This document shows, in pieces, positions 17,169 to 26,062 of a stretch of DNA of 64,000 nucleotides. The stretch lies in the NCBI RefSeq assembly GCF_030056735.1, contig NZ_JASHKN010000010.1:200122-264121 (forward strand), in the 5' to 3' direction. The notes below the pieces were generated by a model. It was not told the DNA's origin. It was given only the letters and a program-made list of their open reading frames with translations, and made no database searches. Source of the stretch: Rhodococcus sp. IEGM 1409. Lineage in GTDB: Bacteria > Actinomycetota > Actinomycetes > Mycobacteriales > Mycobacteriaceae. Position 1 is the stretch's first letter. Each line of letters starts with the position of its first letter. Made by a program: the position numbers and the translations under genes.

Positions 17169-17855
17169 ATGGCAATAGGTGCGGTTCTCTTCGACATCGA
17201 CGGAACGCTCGTCGATTCCAACTATCTGCATGTAGAAGCGTGGTCGCGAGCATTCTTCGAGGTAGGTCGCCCGGTTGACGCGTGGCGGGTGCACCGCAGC
17301 ATCGGCATGGACGGAGACCGACTACTGGAGACCTTGCTCGGCGAAGACATCGACGGGTGCGGGCCACGGGCCAAGGAGCTTCACACCAAGTACTACCGGC
17401 AGTCGGCTGACCGCCTTCGAGTGCTGCCGGGAGCACGCGAATTGATCCGCCGAGTTCACTCGCTCGGACTGCACGTCGTGCTCGCTACTTCGGCGCCCGA
17501 CAACGAACTGGAGTTGCTGCGCCAGACGCTCGACATCGACGAAATGATCTACGCCGCCACCTCTTCGGAATCCGTCGACGAGGCCAAGCCTGATCCGGAC
17601 CTGATCGAGGTCGCGCTCGCGAAGGCAGGTGTCGACGCGGGCGACGCGGTCATGGTCGGCGACGCCGTCTGGGACATGAAGGCGGCGACATTTGCGGGCG
17701 TTGCGGCTGTGGGAGTGCGCAGCGGCGGCATGTCGACCGACGAACTCGAAGGCGCGGGTGCGGCGGCTGTGTACGACGACGCCCGCGACCTTCTCGACCA
17801 CCTCGACGGCAGTGTGGTCTCCGAACTCGTTTCAGGCCTCGATACCAGGAGTTGA
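17169..17855 (+). CDS. HAD-superfamily phosphatase (beta-phosphoglucomutase-like)
   Basis: 228 residues. HAD motif I is FDIDGTLVDSN (8-18, nucleophile Asp9 and acid Asp11), motif II VLATSAPDN, motif III the lysine in AKPDPDL, and motif IV MVGDAVWDMKAA. A helical cap between motifs I and II places it in subfamily I (phosphoglycolate phosphatase/beta-PGM type), acting on small phosphorylated metabolites. ATG 17169 is preferred because residues before it in the open frame (from 17049) show no family similarity; the ribosome site is weak. It precedes the F420-type oxidoreductase gene by only 6 bp, so the two are probably co-transcribed. Confidence 0.85.
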   Translation: MAIGAVLFDIDGTLVDSNYLHVEAWSRAFFEVGRPVDAWRVHRSIGMDGDRLLETLLGEDIDGCGPRAKELHTKYYRQSADRLRVLPGARELIRRVHSLGLHVVLATSAPDNELELLRQTLDIDEMIYAATSSESVDEAKPDPDLIEVALAKAGVDAGDAVMVGDAVWDMKAATFAGVAAVGVRSGGMSTDELEGAGAAAVYDDARDLLDHLDGSVVSELVSGLDTRS

Positions 17856-17861
17856 TCAGTG

Positions 17862-18851
17862 ATGGCGCGATTCGGCTACACCTTGATGACCGAACAGGCC
17901 GGCCCGAAAGAACTGGTTCGTCATGCAGTTCGGGCCGAAGAAGTCGGCTTCGACTTCGAAGTGATGAGTGATCATTACTCGCCGTGGCTGACCGAGCAGG
18001 GGCATGCGCCCTACGCCTGGTCGGTGCTGGGAGCAGTCGCCCACGCCACCGAGCGAGTCGGGTTGATGACGTATGTGACTTGTCCGACCGTCAGGTACCA
18101 CCCTGCCGTGGTCGCGCAGAAGGCCGCGACGATCCAGATCCTCGCGGACGGGCGCTTCACCCTGGGATTGGGAAGTGGCGAGAGCCTGAACGAGCATGTG
18201 GTTGGCGAGGGTTGGCCGTCCATCGACACCCGACAGGACATGCTGCAAGAGGCGGTGAGCATCATCCGCGCACTGCTTGCCGGAGATCTGGTGAGCTGGA
18301 AGGGGGAGTACTTCGATGTCCAGTCCGCGCGGATCTGGGATCTCCCGGAGAACCCGGTTCCCCTGGCGCTGGCCATGTCCGGTGACAAGTCCGTCGAGCG
18401 TTTCGGTCCGATGGCCGATGATCTGATTGCCGTGCAACCGGATTCGGATCTGGTGCACCAGTGGAAGCACGTTCACGGCCGGGCGTACGGATTGGCTCCC
18501 GCAGGCCGGACCATCGGTCAGATTCCGATCTCGTGGGATCCTGATCGCGACACGGCAATCGCCCGAGCTCATCAACAGTTCCGCTGGTTCGGCGGAGGGT
18601 GGTCCGTGAACTCCGAACTGCCGACGCCGGCGAGCTTCTCGGGCGCGACTCAGTTCGTGCGCAAAGAGGATGTAGCTGAAAGCATCCCGTGTGGTCCCGA
18701 CCTGGATGTGATCGTCGAGGCGGTCAAGGCATACACGGACGCCGGATTCACCGATGTGGCACTGGTGCAGATCGGTGGAGATACCCAAGACCGATTCTTC
18801 GACGAGGCGGCCAAGCCGCTGCTCGAGGCTCTGCACGTCGAATTGGGGTGA
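17862..18851 (+). CDS. F420-dependent LLM-class oxidoreductase (G6PDH-like family)
   Basis: 329 residues, a TIM barrel of the luciferase-like class. FGYTLMTEQAGPKELVRHA (about 4-22) and SDHYSPWLTEQGHAPYAW (about 37-54), then TCPTVRYHPAVVAQKAATI and LGLGSGESLNEHV near 105, match the TIGR03557-type F420-dependent glucose-6-phosphate dehydrogenase-like family of actinobacteria. Such proteins use deazaflavin F420 for hydride transfer; the substrate here is unknown. AGGAG at 17847-17851 fits ATG 17862 (10 bases) or an adjoining GTG 17859. The 3' end overlaps the convergent prrB gene by 104 bp. Confidence 0.83.
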   Translation: MARFGYTLMTEQAGPKELVRHAVRAEEVGFDFEVMSDHYSPWLTEQGHAPYAWSVLGAVAHATERVGLMTYVTCPTVRYHPAVVAQKAATIQILADGRFTLGLGSGESLNEHVVGEGWPSIDTRQDMLQEAVSIIRALLAGDLVSWKGEYFDVQSARIWDLPENPVPLALAMSGDKSVERFGPMADDLIAVQPDSDLVHQWKHVHGRAYGLAPAGRTIGQIPISWDPDRDTAIARAHQQFRWFGGGWSVNSELPTPASFSGATQFVRKEDVAESIPCGPDLDVIVEAVKAYTDAGFTDVALVQIGGDTQDRFFDEAAKPLLEALHVELG

Positions 18852-20127
18852 TCGAGAAGATCAAGCGAGTTCCGCCGAGCGGGCTCGCGTCGAGTCGTGC
18901 GCTACCGCCGTGCAGCCTCGCCTGCTGCGCGACGAGGGCCAAACCCAAACCGCTTCCGGCGTTACCCGCACCGGTACCACGAACAAATCGTTCGAACATC
19001 GCTTCGCGTTCCGACGGCGCGATCACCGTGCCGTTGTCGTCGACGAATACCGTCGCCGAACCGGTGGCAGCCCCTGATCGGACGGTGATCTCGACTTCGT
19101 CGGCATTGCCGTGCCGAACGGAGTTGGTGACGGCGTTGGTCAACACCAGACGGATACCCGCGGGAAAAGCCTGAACCGAAAGCTCCTCCGGTGCGTTCAA
19201 ACGAACGTCGACCTGAGGGTGCAGACGGCCTGCGTCAGCGACGGCGCGATCGGCAACCTCCACGAGATCGACGTCGGCACAATCCTCGGGATCGGCCACC
19301 TCACCCAGGGCGAGCGTCTCCAGATCGGTCAAGGTGCGCTCGATCTGGCGCTGCGCCTCCAACAATTCGCTGGACAGTTCGCGCCGTTGGCTTTCCGTGA
19401 GATCCAGTGTCGCGAGAACTTCCAGATCGGTACGCATCGACGTCAGAGGAGTGCGTAGTTCGTGGGCGGAGACGCGAGCGAAATCGCGTGCCGACTCCAA
19501 CGCCTCCTCCGTGCGGCTTCGATCGCTTTCGATGCGACTGAGCATGCTGTGGATTGCTTCGGACAATTCTTCGGCTTCGCGCGTGCCACGTACCGACGGT
19601 GCCCGGCGCGAGAGTCCTTCGACGTCGAGATTGTTGCCGATCGAACTGGTGGTCTCGGTCAATTGCTGTAGGGGGCGGACGGCACGGCCCGTGAGGAACC
19701 AGCCGAGCCCGGCCGCGGCGAGAATGGCGACCACCGCCGCAGCGGCCACCTGGAACTGCTGCTCACGGATTGCCTGGGTCAGTGGGTCTTCGGGGATGCT
19801 GACGGCCAGTGCGGCGCCGCTGTCGCCGGGCAGCAGAACATCCCGACTGCGGACGTCGGTGGTAGCCAACGCGCTGATGGCCGTGGCATTGAGGCCGGGG
19901 TCGACGACGAGTGGTTGAGTTGTTGCGGTGGGTGTTTCGATGAATGCCGGGCTCGGTGCACTTGCCGCGACCCCCAGAGTGACGGAGTCGAGAGTGCGTT
20001 CGAGTTGTTCGGATCCGTTGACACGCAGAAAGACCGCGAATGCAATTCCGATCGCGGCAATGACGATTCCGGCGGCCAGGCCCGAGGCGATGGCTACTCT
20101 GGTCTGTAATGACAGCGGCCGCTTCAT
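18748..20127 (-). CDS. prrB: Sensor histidine kinase PrrB
   Basis: 459 residues: two transmembrane helices (about 12-34 and 126-148) flank an extracytoplasmic sensor region of ~90 residues, followed by HAMP, the H-box [21 protein letters not shown] with phospho-acceptor His222, and an ATPase domain with N-box [11 protein letters not shown] and [18 protein letters not shown]. The arrangement and many blocks match mycobacterial PrrB. It overlaps the prrA stop by 4 bp. The family normally ends soon after the segment corresponding to [10 protein letters not shown]; here about 30 further Arg/Pro-rich residues run into the antisense of the convergent oxidoreductase gene, suggesting stop-codon loss or an indel near the 3' end. 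Confidence 0.9.
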   Translation of the reverse strand: MKRPLSLQTRVAIASGLAAGIVIAAIGIAFAVFLRVNGSEQLERTLDSVTLGVAASAPSPAFIETPTATTQPLVVDPGLNATAISALATTDVRSRDVLLPGDSGAALAVSIPEDPLTQAIREQQFQVAAAAVVAILAAAGLGWFLTGRAVRPLQQLTETTSSIGNNLDVEGLSRRAPSVRGTREAEELSEAIHSMLSRIESDRSRTEEALESARDFARVSAHELRTPLTSMRTDLEVLATLDLTESQRRELSSELLEAQRQIERTLTDLETLALGEVADPEDCADVDLVEVADRAVADAGRLHPQVDVRLNAPEELSVQAFPAGIRLVLTNAVTNSVRHGNADEVEITVRSGAATGSATVFVDDNGTVIAPSEREAMFERFVRGTGAGNAGSGLGLALVAQQARLHGGSARLDASPLGGTRLIFSITPIRRAEPRAAAWPPRRRIGLGYLHRSAPVPHR

Positions 20128-20828
20128 CGTTCGGCCCTCAGGACGAAGCCAACTCCGCGCACGGTGTGGATCACGCGGGGAGCCCCGTCGACCTCGAGTT
20201 TCTTGCGTAGGTAGGTGACAAAGACGTCGACGACATTGGTGTCGGCAGCGAAGTCGTAACCCCAGACGAGGCGCAGGAGTTGTGCCCGGCTCAGTACGAT
20301 GCCGGCATGCTCGGCGAGCACGGACAACAGATCGAATTCTCTTTTGGTGAGTTCGATTCGCCTACCGTCGATGTGTGCTCGATGACCACGAAGATCAACG
20401 GTGAGAGGGCCGACGGTGATCGGGTGATCGAGGGTAGGGGTGGCCCGCGTCGTGCGTCGAAGCAAAGCGCGGAGCCTGGCGACAAGCTCTGCCAACTCGA
20501 AGGGTTTGGTGAGGTAGTCGTCGGCGCCCGCCTCGAGCCCCGCGATGCGGTCGCCCACGGAACTTCGGGCGCTGAGTACGCAGATCGGAACCTCGTTGCC
20601 GATCGCACGCAATGCCGTCACGACCCCGACGCCGTCGAGGCCGGGCATGTTGACGTCGAGAACAAGCGCGGCCGGGCATTGCTTGTTCACCGACGACAAG
20701 GCTGATCGTCCGTCGACGGCAGTCGCCGTGTCGAAGCCCGACAATCGAAGTCCACGTTCGAGCGAATTCAATACCTTCGCGTCGTCGTCAACGATCAGGA
20801 TGCGCTCGCGTGTACTCACCCCAGCCAT
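20124..20828 (-). CDS. prrA: OmpR-family response regulator PrrA
   Basis: 234 residues. The receiver domain has acidic residues in ILIVDDD, phospho-acceptor Asp58 in [13 protein letters not shown] and Lys108 in DDYLTKPF; the C-terminal winged helix carries [16 protein letters not shown] and [20 protein letters not shown]. The protein follows mycobacterial PrrA almost block by block. With the overlapping prrB it forms the PrrBA two-component system, which in mycobacteria is needed for early intracellular growth and nitrogen/respiratory adaptation. It is divergent from a small secreted-protein gene at 20996 with a 167-bp shared upstream region. Confidence 0.93.
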   Translation of the reverse strand: MAGVSTRERILIVDDDAKVLNSLERGLRLSGFDTATAVDGRSALSSVNKQCPAALVLDVNMPGLDGVGVVTALRAIGNEVPICVLSARSSVGDRIAGLEAGADDYLTKPFELAELVARLRALLRRTTRATPTLDHPITVGPLTVDLRGHRAHIDGRRIELTKREFDLLSVLAEHAGIVLSRAQLLRLVWGYDFAADTNVVDVFVTYLRKKLEVDGAPRVIHTVRGVGFVLRAER

Positions 20829-20853
20829 GGTGCCATCGGAATACGGCCTGGGG

Positions 20854-20870
20854 CCTCGCTCGGAGCGAGG
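20854..20870. promoter_or_regulatory. 17-nt perfect inverted repeat upstream of prrA
   Basis: CCTCGCTC-G-GAGCGAGG, 26 bp before the prrA start codon on its transcribed side. It could be a 5' leader hairpin or an operator; there is no further evidence. Confidence 0.35.
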
Positions 20871-20995
20871 GCCGCCGCATTCTCATCAACTCCTAAGAAA
20901 CCGACAACAGATCTGCAGTGTTGGCTTCATAACCTCGGGTTTCTCGGATGCGACCGCGCCGAGAATTCGAGAATGTTCGATCAAGGAGAACAACG

Positions 20996-21460
20996 ATGAC
21001 GCGATTGAAAGTGAACGGCAAGCGGGTCCGCCGGACCGGTGTGGTGGTGGCCTCCGTGGCGGTCCTGGGTATGGCCGTGGCGCCGGGAATCGCTTGGGCC
21101 TCCAACCCGATTTCCGACGGGTCTCCGGTGGCGGTTCGATCCATCGCGACCGCTCCGTCCGAGCTGGGTGTGGCACCCGAAGTAGCGTGTGGTGCCGCGG
21201 CGCCGATTTCCGACGAGGAGCTGCAGAGGCTCATCGACGAGGGCAAGGTTGTACGCGCGGAGGAGGCCGGTACGGCCGCAATCACTATCGAAGTGCCGAG
21301 CGAAGCTGCGACATTCATTGCGCGTGAAGGTGTGCCGGCGTTGCCGTCCGTCGAGTGGGCTCCGACGACCGACGGTGTTCCCGCAGAGGTGCTCGACATT
21401 GCCGGTGTCGCGCCGCTGGAGGAAGGCGTTGCTCTGTCATGCACGGTCGCTGCGGGGTGA
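20996..21460 (+). CDS. Small secreted protein of unknown function
   Basis: 154 residues. A basic N-terminus (MTRLKVNGKRVRR), a hydrophobic core from about 15 to 34 and AWA-SN near 36 form a Sec signal peptide. The mature part is acidic, rich in Ala, Pro and Val, with only two cysteines (CGAAAPISDEEL near 63 and a C near the end), which could form a disulfide. I recognise no domain. AAGGAG lies 7 bases before ATG 20996; an ATG at 20948 lacks this. It is transcribed divergently from prrA, so it may be under PrrA control, but this is only positional. Confidence 0.7.
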   Translation: MTRLKVNGKRVRRTGVVVASVAVLGMAVAPGIAWASNPISDGSPVAVRSIATAPSELGVAPEVACGAAAPISDEELQRLIDEGKVVRAEEAGTAAITIEVPSEAATFIAREGVPALPSVEWAPTTDGVPAEVLDIAGVAPLEEGVALSCTVAAG

Positions 21461-21681
21461 CGAGCGAAAAAAGCTCCGTATGAACCGCTTTGACCTGGAA
21501 CGGTACGGCCGTACTCAACCGGATCTGGAGGTCGGTCAAGCCTGTCGGTAGCACTTGCTACGTTCGGGGCGGTCTCGGCGAGCATGCCGGGACCGTCGCC
21601 GACGGCGTCATGTGTGTGGTGTCTTTGCAGAGGCTGCGGTACGGCCTGATGCGGGGCGCGTTTCGAAAGGTGTTGTGTTTC

Positions 21682-22485
21682 ATGGTCATGGGCCCCACCC
21701 ACGCGATGTCCGGTGCTGCTGTGGGGTTGGTGGTTGCAGAGTTGTTGCCTCTCGACTGGGGAGGGCCCACATCCACCGCGGAGACGTTGACCTTTGCCGG
21801 GGTGTGCGCCGGAGCCGCCCTGCTTCCCGACCTCGATACCGGTCAGTCGACGGTTTCCCGATCATTCGGTCCGCTCAGCAAGGCGCTGGCCAAGGGCATC
21901 GACGCGATTTCGGTGACCTTCTACCGCATTACGAAAGGCAAGAAGGACGGCAAGCGTCGTGGTGGGCATCGGACTCTCACGCACACCGCACTGTTTGCCG
22001 CCGGTCTGGGTGCCGGGGTCTCTGCGCTGGTCGTTCAGTTCGGGAAGCCCGCCATCATCATCACGCTGTTCTTCTGCCTCGGGTTGGCGATCCGAGGATT
22101 GGCGGGTGAATTGGCCAAGGAGAAGGGATGGCTCGCGGTTTCTGCCGTTGCGTTGGTGCTCTCGACCCTCACTTGGCAGTGGTATCCCAGCGAGGCCGGA
22201 TCCACCGGTCTAGGTGTTGCGGTGGCACTGGGCTGCGCCACGCACTGCCTCGGCGATGCGATCACCAAGGAGGGGGTGCCGTTTCTTGCGCCCCTGATCC
22301 CGCTCGGCGGCAAGCGCTGGTGGGAACAACGGCTGCCATCATTTCTGTCCATCCGTGCAGGTGGGAACCTCGAGAAGGTCCTGATCGGGCCGGCTCTGAC
22401 GGTTCTGACTGCCTGGTTGATCATCAGTGCGTTCGAGGGTGCCCCGGAAGCGATCTACGCGGTCTTCGCTCCGATGGTGCGGTGA
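21682..22485 (+). CDS. YdjM/DUF457-type membrane-bound metal-dependent hydrolase
   Basis: 267 residues with several transmembrane helices. GPTHAMSGAAVGL at the N-terminus, LLPDLDTGQSTVSR near 47 and RRGGHRTLTHTAL near 90 supply the histidines and aspartates of the DUF457 (YdjM/YfhO-like) metal site; CATHCLGDAITKEGVPFLAP is a second conserved His/Asp segment. E. coli YdjM is LexA-regulated, but no SOS box is visible here. Start candidates ATG 21682 and ATG 21688 are equally possible; the open frame continues upstream to 21490 without similarity. Substrate unknown. Confidence 0.8.
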   Translation: MVMGPTHAMSGAAVGLVVAELLPLDWGGPTSTAETLTFAGVCAGAALLPDLDTGQSTVSRSFGPLSKALAKGIDAISVTFYRITKGKKDGKRRGGHRTLTHTALFAAGLGAGVSALVVQFGKPAIIITLFFCLGLAIRGLAGELAKEKGWLAVSAVALVLSTLTWQWYPSEAGSTGLGVAVALGCATHCLGDAITKEGVPFLAPLIPLGGKRWWEQRLPSFLSIRAGGNLEKVLIGPALTVLTAWLIISAFEGAPEAIYAVFAPMVR

Positions 22486-22582
22486 TCGTCGGAAAACTTT
22501 TATTACGGAACCACTGGCATCGTAATCGTATTTGTTCTACGTTCGTCCCTGACATGAACCGAGTCGGCTGACGGAGTGAGCA

Positions 22583-24364
22583 GTGGTGCATCAAGCAGAA
22601 CCCAAGGCAGCGCACAGTGTGAGCCGGCGCGGATTTCTCGCAGGGAGTGCTGGTGCTGCTGCGCTTGCGGGTCTTTCGTGGGCGCCGGCGGGAGCAGTTC
22701 CCCGGGGCTCGGCATCGACCATCGCGCCACCGCCCGGATTTCCGTCGGACATTCCGTTGTCACAGCAGGCATACGCCAACTGGTCGCGAGAAATCATGCT
22801 CGACAGTGTGTGGACGGCGACGCCGCGTCACAGCGACGACGTCGTCACCCTCGCCAACTGGGCGTTCGACAACGGGTACACGGTACGTGCGCGCGGAACG
22901 ATGCACGGGTGGAGTCCGTTGACGGTGGTGCCGGGCGCGCCTTCGGATTGCGTTCTGCTGGTCGACACGATGACCAACTTGAATTCGGTTGTGGTGCAGC
23001 ACGGCACGCCAGCAACGGACATTGCGGGCGCCGGTACGCCCGCAATGGTCACGGCCGGAGCCGGGGCCAGTATCGAAGCGATTCTGACAGCGCTCGAGCG
23101 AGAGGGGCTCGGCTGGGCCAACTCTCCGGCGATCGGTGAGCTGTCCATCGCCGGGGCACTGGCGATCGGCGCTCACGGGGCAACGTATCCGGCGGCGGGG
23201 GAGACGATCACCCCTGGTCAGTCGTACGGATCGCTGAGCAACCTGATCACCGAGATCACGGTGGTGGCGTGGGACGAAGGCAGCAATCGATACGCGCTGA
23301 AGACCTTTCACCGATCAGACGACGAGATCACGGCTTTCCTGACCCATCTGGGCCGAACCTTCGTCACCTCCGTGACGCTGCAAGCCGGGGAGAATTATCG
23401 GCTGCGATGCCAGAGTTTCACCGATATTCCGTGGCAAGAACTCTTTGCTGCTCCCGGCTCGCCAGGGCGCACTTACGAGAGTTTCGTCGAGAAATCCGGA
23501 CGGGTGGAAGCGATCTGGTTCCCGTTCACCGAAACACCGTGGCTCAAGATCTGGACACCGACCCCGGTCAAACCGCCGGAGTCTCGAGAAGTGAGCGGGC
23601 CGTACAACTACTTCTTCTCCGACGCGATTCCCGAAGAAGTCACCACCCCGTTGGGGATGGTGGCGCAGGGCCTTCAAGCTGCGACAACACTGTTCGGCGC
23701 CTCCCAGTTCGGAGCCGTAGCAGCAGGATTGGCGCTCACCGACACCGACGATCTGTGGGGATGGTCGAAAAATGTTTTGTTCTACCTGCGGCACACAACC
23801 TTGCGCGTCGTAGCCGGTGGTGGGGCAGTGATCACCAAGCGGTCCAACATCGGCCGTGTCGTGCATGAGATGACGAGTTGGCTGAACGAGCGAATGACGC
23901 ACTACGCGTCGCTCGGGCAGTATCCCGTCAACATGCCGTTCGAAGTGCGTCTTTGCGGGGTCGACGACAATGGTGAAGTCCTTGTCGACAGCGCCGGCGT
24001 GCCGGATCTGTCAGCGGTGCGGCCGCGGGCGGATCGTCAGGACTGGGACGCGGCCATCTGGATGAACGTGGTCTCGATACCCGGTACGGCGGGATTGCCC
24101 GCGTTCCTTCGTGAGATGGAACGGTGGATGGTCGCGAACTACTCCGGCGATTACGCGACTTTCCGTCCGGAGTGGTCGAAGGGGTGGGCATTCACCGATC
24201 AGGCGGCGTACCAGGACGACGAATTCCTCACCAGCACAGTGCCTGCCACCTTCCGTGCCGGTGGCGACGGGAATTGGGACTTCGCTCTCGCCACTCTCGA
24301 CGAACACGACCCGCACCGCGTATTCAGCAATACGTTCCTCGACCGCGTATTGCCACCCAGCTGA
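22583..24364 (+). CDS. Class II (VAO-type) cholesterol oxidase, Tat-exported
   Basis: 593 residues. SRRGFLAGSAGAAALAGLSW (14-33) is a twin-arginine signal. A PCMH-type FAD-binding domain follows: RARGTMHGWSPLTV (102-115) contains His108 at the position that carries covalently bound FAD in Brevibacterium cholesterol oxidase type II, and GELSIAGALAIGAHGATYP near 190 is the second flavin loop. The C-terminal half matches the cholesterol-oxidase substrate-binding domain. It oxidises 3-beta-hydroxysterols outside the cytoplasm, producing hydrogen peroxide. GTG 22583 has GGAGTGAG 3-10 bases upstream. It is evolutionarily unrelated to the GMC-type choD 9 kb away. Confidence 0.9.
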   Translation: MVHQAEPKAAHSVSRRGFLAGSAGAAALAGLSWAPAGAVPRGSASTIAPPPGFPSDIPLSQQAYANWSREIMLDSVWTATPRHSDDVVTLANWAFDNGYTVRARGTMHGWSPLTVVPGAPSDCVLLVDTMTNLNSVVVQHGTPATDIAGAGTPAMVTAGAGASIEAILTALEREGLGWANSPAIGELSIAGALAIGAHGATYPAAGETITPGQSYGSLSNLITEITVVAWDEGSNRYALKTFHRSDDEITAFLTHLGRTFVTSVTLQAGENYRLRCQSFTDIPWQELFAAPGSPGRTYESFVEKSGRVEAIWFPFTETPWLKIWTPTPVKPPESREVSGPYNYFFSDAIPEEVTTPLGMVAQGLQAATTLFGASQFGAVAAGLALTDTDDLWGWSKNVLFYLRHTTLRVVAGGGAVITKRSNIGRVVHEMTSWLNERMTHYASLGQYPVNMPFEVRLCGVDDNGEVLVDSAGVPDLSAVRPRADRQDWDAAIWMNVVSIPGTAGLPAFLREMERWMVANYSGDYATFRPEWSKGWAFTDQAAYQDDEFLTSTVPATFRAGGDGNWDFALATLDEHDPHRVFSNTFLDRVLPPS

Positions 24365-24369
24365 ATCTC

Positions 24370-24676
24370 CTACTGCGGGAGCGGTTTGCGCCAACGTACG
24401 TCGGTGACTCGGATACGCTGATTGTTGTCACCGTTCCAGTCGACGCTCAGTCCCTGGGCTCGGAGTGCGTCGGCTACCTGGCGCCCAACGGTCTGATCGG
24501 TCTGCGCGATCACGTGTGCCTTGGCGGTTTCGTCGCCGAGACGCTCCGCATCTTGCATGTGGAAGAACGTGTACGCCCACTGAGCAAAGGGATACCCGTT
24601 CTCGTCGGGTTCGGACGGCGTGCGTTCGTCGTCGATTTCGGTAGTGCCGCACTGCATACAGCAGGTGAAGTTCTGG
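24370..24676 (-). pseudogene. DUF6891 protein, 5'-truncated remnant
   Basis: Translated leftwards the segment reads NFTCCMQCGTTEI, then GYPFAQWAYTFFHMQDAERL and, at the end, VGRQVADALRAQGLSVDWNG followed by RIRVTDVRWRKPLPQ and TAG: the C-terminal two thirds of a DUF6891 protein. Upstream of NFTCC the frame becomes antisense to a MarR fragment and the similarity stops, so the N-terminal half and start codon are missing. The break at about 24,672 is where the MarR remnant begins on the other strand. Confidence 0.65.
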
Positions 24677-24906
24677 AAAAGGCAGGGCATATCGTCCGTA
24701 CCCGAGAGAATGCAGACCGCCGCGTGGTCACGCTGCACAGTAGTGCGCATGTGCAGGATCTGGCGGACGAGTTCTTCGGGCCCCTTGCGGTGCGACTCGA
24801 CGCCATGATGGCGAAGTATCCGCCCGAACTGCTCAGTCGATTCGAGGAATTTCTCGTCGACCTGCACTCGACGATGAACGAACACCTCGAGCAGGACAAC
24901 CGCTGA
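24671..24906 (+). pseudogene. MarR-family regulator, 5'-truncated remnant
   Basis: From about 24,671 the plus strand encodes VLEKAGHIVRTRENADRRVV (the wing of a MarR helix-turn-helix, D-RR motif intact), then the C-terminal dimer helices down to TGA 24,906. The N-terminal ~60 residues with the recognition helix are missing and no start codon with a ribosome site precedes it. It was probably once divergent from the DUF6891 gene; a deletion removed both 5' ends. Confidence 0.65.
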
Positions 24907-24915
24907 ACAAAAAAC

Positions 24916-24943
24916 GCCGCTCGACTCCGGAGAGTCGAGCGGC
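24916..24943. terminator. Bidirectional terminator
   Basis: Perfect 11-bp stem GCCGCTCGACT (24916-24926) / AGTCGAGCGGC (24933-24943) with an A-run before and a T-rich tail after; it serves the siderophore-binding gene on the minus strand. Confidence 0.85.
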
Positions 24944-24963
24944 GGTCTTGGCTTAGGTGACGG

Positions 24964-25995
24964 CTACTTGCCGAGCTTGGCCTGCAGGTCGTCGAGAACC
25001 AGGCCGGCACCTGTCGGGCCGAGGCCCAGGAACCAGGTCTCGTCGCTCACCTCGGTGGCGCGGCCTTCCTTGACTGCGTCCATGCTGGCCCACAGCGGTC
25101 CGGCAACAACGGTGGTCTGGCCGGTGTCGGCAGGATTTCCGTAGCTGGAGTAGAAGATTCGGTCACCCTCTGCCTCGGTGATCGTTTCCGGGCTGACCTC
25201 GACGGCCAGCTCGTTGATGTCCTGGATCGCCGGGCGGGGCAGGCCCACGTCTTTCAAGATGACGCCGATGAACGACAGATTGCCGTACAGACGCAGCTTC
25301 CCGGACATGAAACGAACCAGTGAAATGGTCGGGGAACCGTCGATCGACTCACGGACCTTGTCGGCGTGCTCTTGGTAGTCGTTGAGAACCTGCTCAGCCT
25401 TGGTCTCCTCGCCGAGTGCGTCACCGGCAAGGAGGAAGTTCTCCTTCCACGGGAAGCCGGGGCGGATGCTGAAGACCGTCGGCGCGATTGCCGCGAGCTG
25501 CGGGTAAAGCTTGTCCTGGCGCAATTTGCTGCCGAGGATCAGATCGGGCTGCAGTGCGGTGATCGCCTCGAGGTTGAGGTTGTTGGTCGTGCCCACGTCG
25601 GGGGCTCCGACGAGCTTGTCGGCCAGGTACGACGGCTGACCGGCGGCACTCTCCGGGCTGGCGATGCCGACCGGGGTGATCCCGAGTGAGAGGACCTCGT
25701 CGAGTTCGCCGCTGTCGAGGACGACGACGCGGGTGGGCTTGGCCTCGAGGGTGGTCTCGCCCAGAGCGTGGGTGATCGTGCGCGGGAACTCGCCGGGCGC
25801 GGCATTGCTGCCGAGCTTCGCGGTTTCCGTGTCGGCGGTGCTGAACAGCTTGCCGCCGGTCGCGACATCGGTGTTGCCGTTTGCGTTGCTGCCGGCGTCG
25901 GAAGAGCCGCAGGCCGTAGCGGCAAAAACAGTCGCCAGGGCAACCATGGCGACCCGGACCGACGTGCGGCTCCGGAGAGTGGTGCGTGAGTGCAT
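24964..25995 (-). CDS. Iron-siderophore ABC transporter substrate-binding lipoprotein
   Basis: 343 residues. A lipoprotein signal ends in the lipobox FAATAC (cysteine at about 29), so it is anchored outside the membrane. The mature protein follows the FecB/PF01497 fold: RVVVLDSGELDEVLSLGITP near 88, then LNLEAITALQPDLILGS near 143 and APTVFSIRPG. Such proteins deliver ferric siderophores to a FecCD-type permease; no permease or ATPase gene is adjacent, so it must work with components elsewhere. A DtxR/IdeR-like box overlaps the start codon, fitting iron repression. It is surrounded by gene remnants. Confidence 0.87.
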   Translation of the reverse strand: MHSRTTLRSRTSVRVAMVALATVFAATACGSSDAGSNANGNTDVATGGKLFSTADTETAKLGSNAAPGEFPRTITHALGETTLEAKPTRVVVLDSGELDEVLSLGITPVGIASPESAAGQPSYLADKLVGAPDVGTTNNLNLEAITALQPDLILGSKLRQDKLYPQLAAIAPTVFSIRPGFPWKENFLLAGDALGEETKAEQVLNDYQEHADKVRESIDGSPTISLVRFMSGKLRLYGNLSFIGVILKDVGLPRPAIQDINELAVEVSPETITEAEGDRIFYSSYGNPADTGQTTVVAGPLWASMDAVKEGRATEVSDETWFLGLGPTGAGLVLDDLQAKLGK

Positions 25996-26013
25996 TAGGC
26001 TACCCTACCTTCC
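25995..26013 (-). promoter_or_regulatory. Candidate DtxR/IdeR iron box
   Basis: TTAGGCTACCCTACCTTCC matches 13 of 19 positions of the IdeR consensus (TTAGGTTAGSCTAACCTAA). It touches the start codon of the siderophore-binding lipoprotein gene. Confidence 0.5.
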
Positions 26014-26062
26014 GTCTGTACGGCTTGGTCAGGGAGGTATCAGCACTGTCGATACCGGGTGA

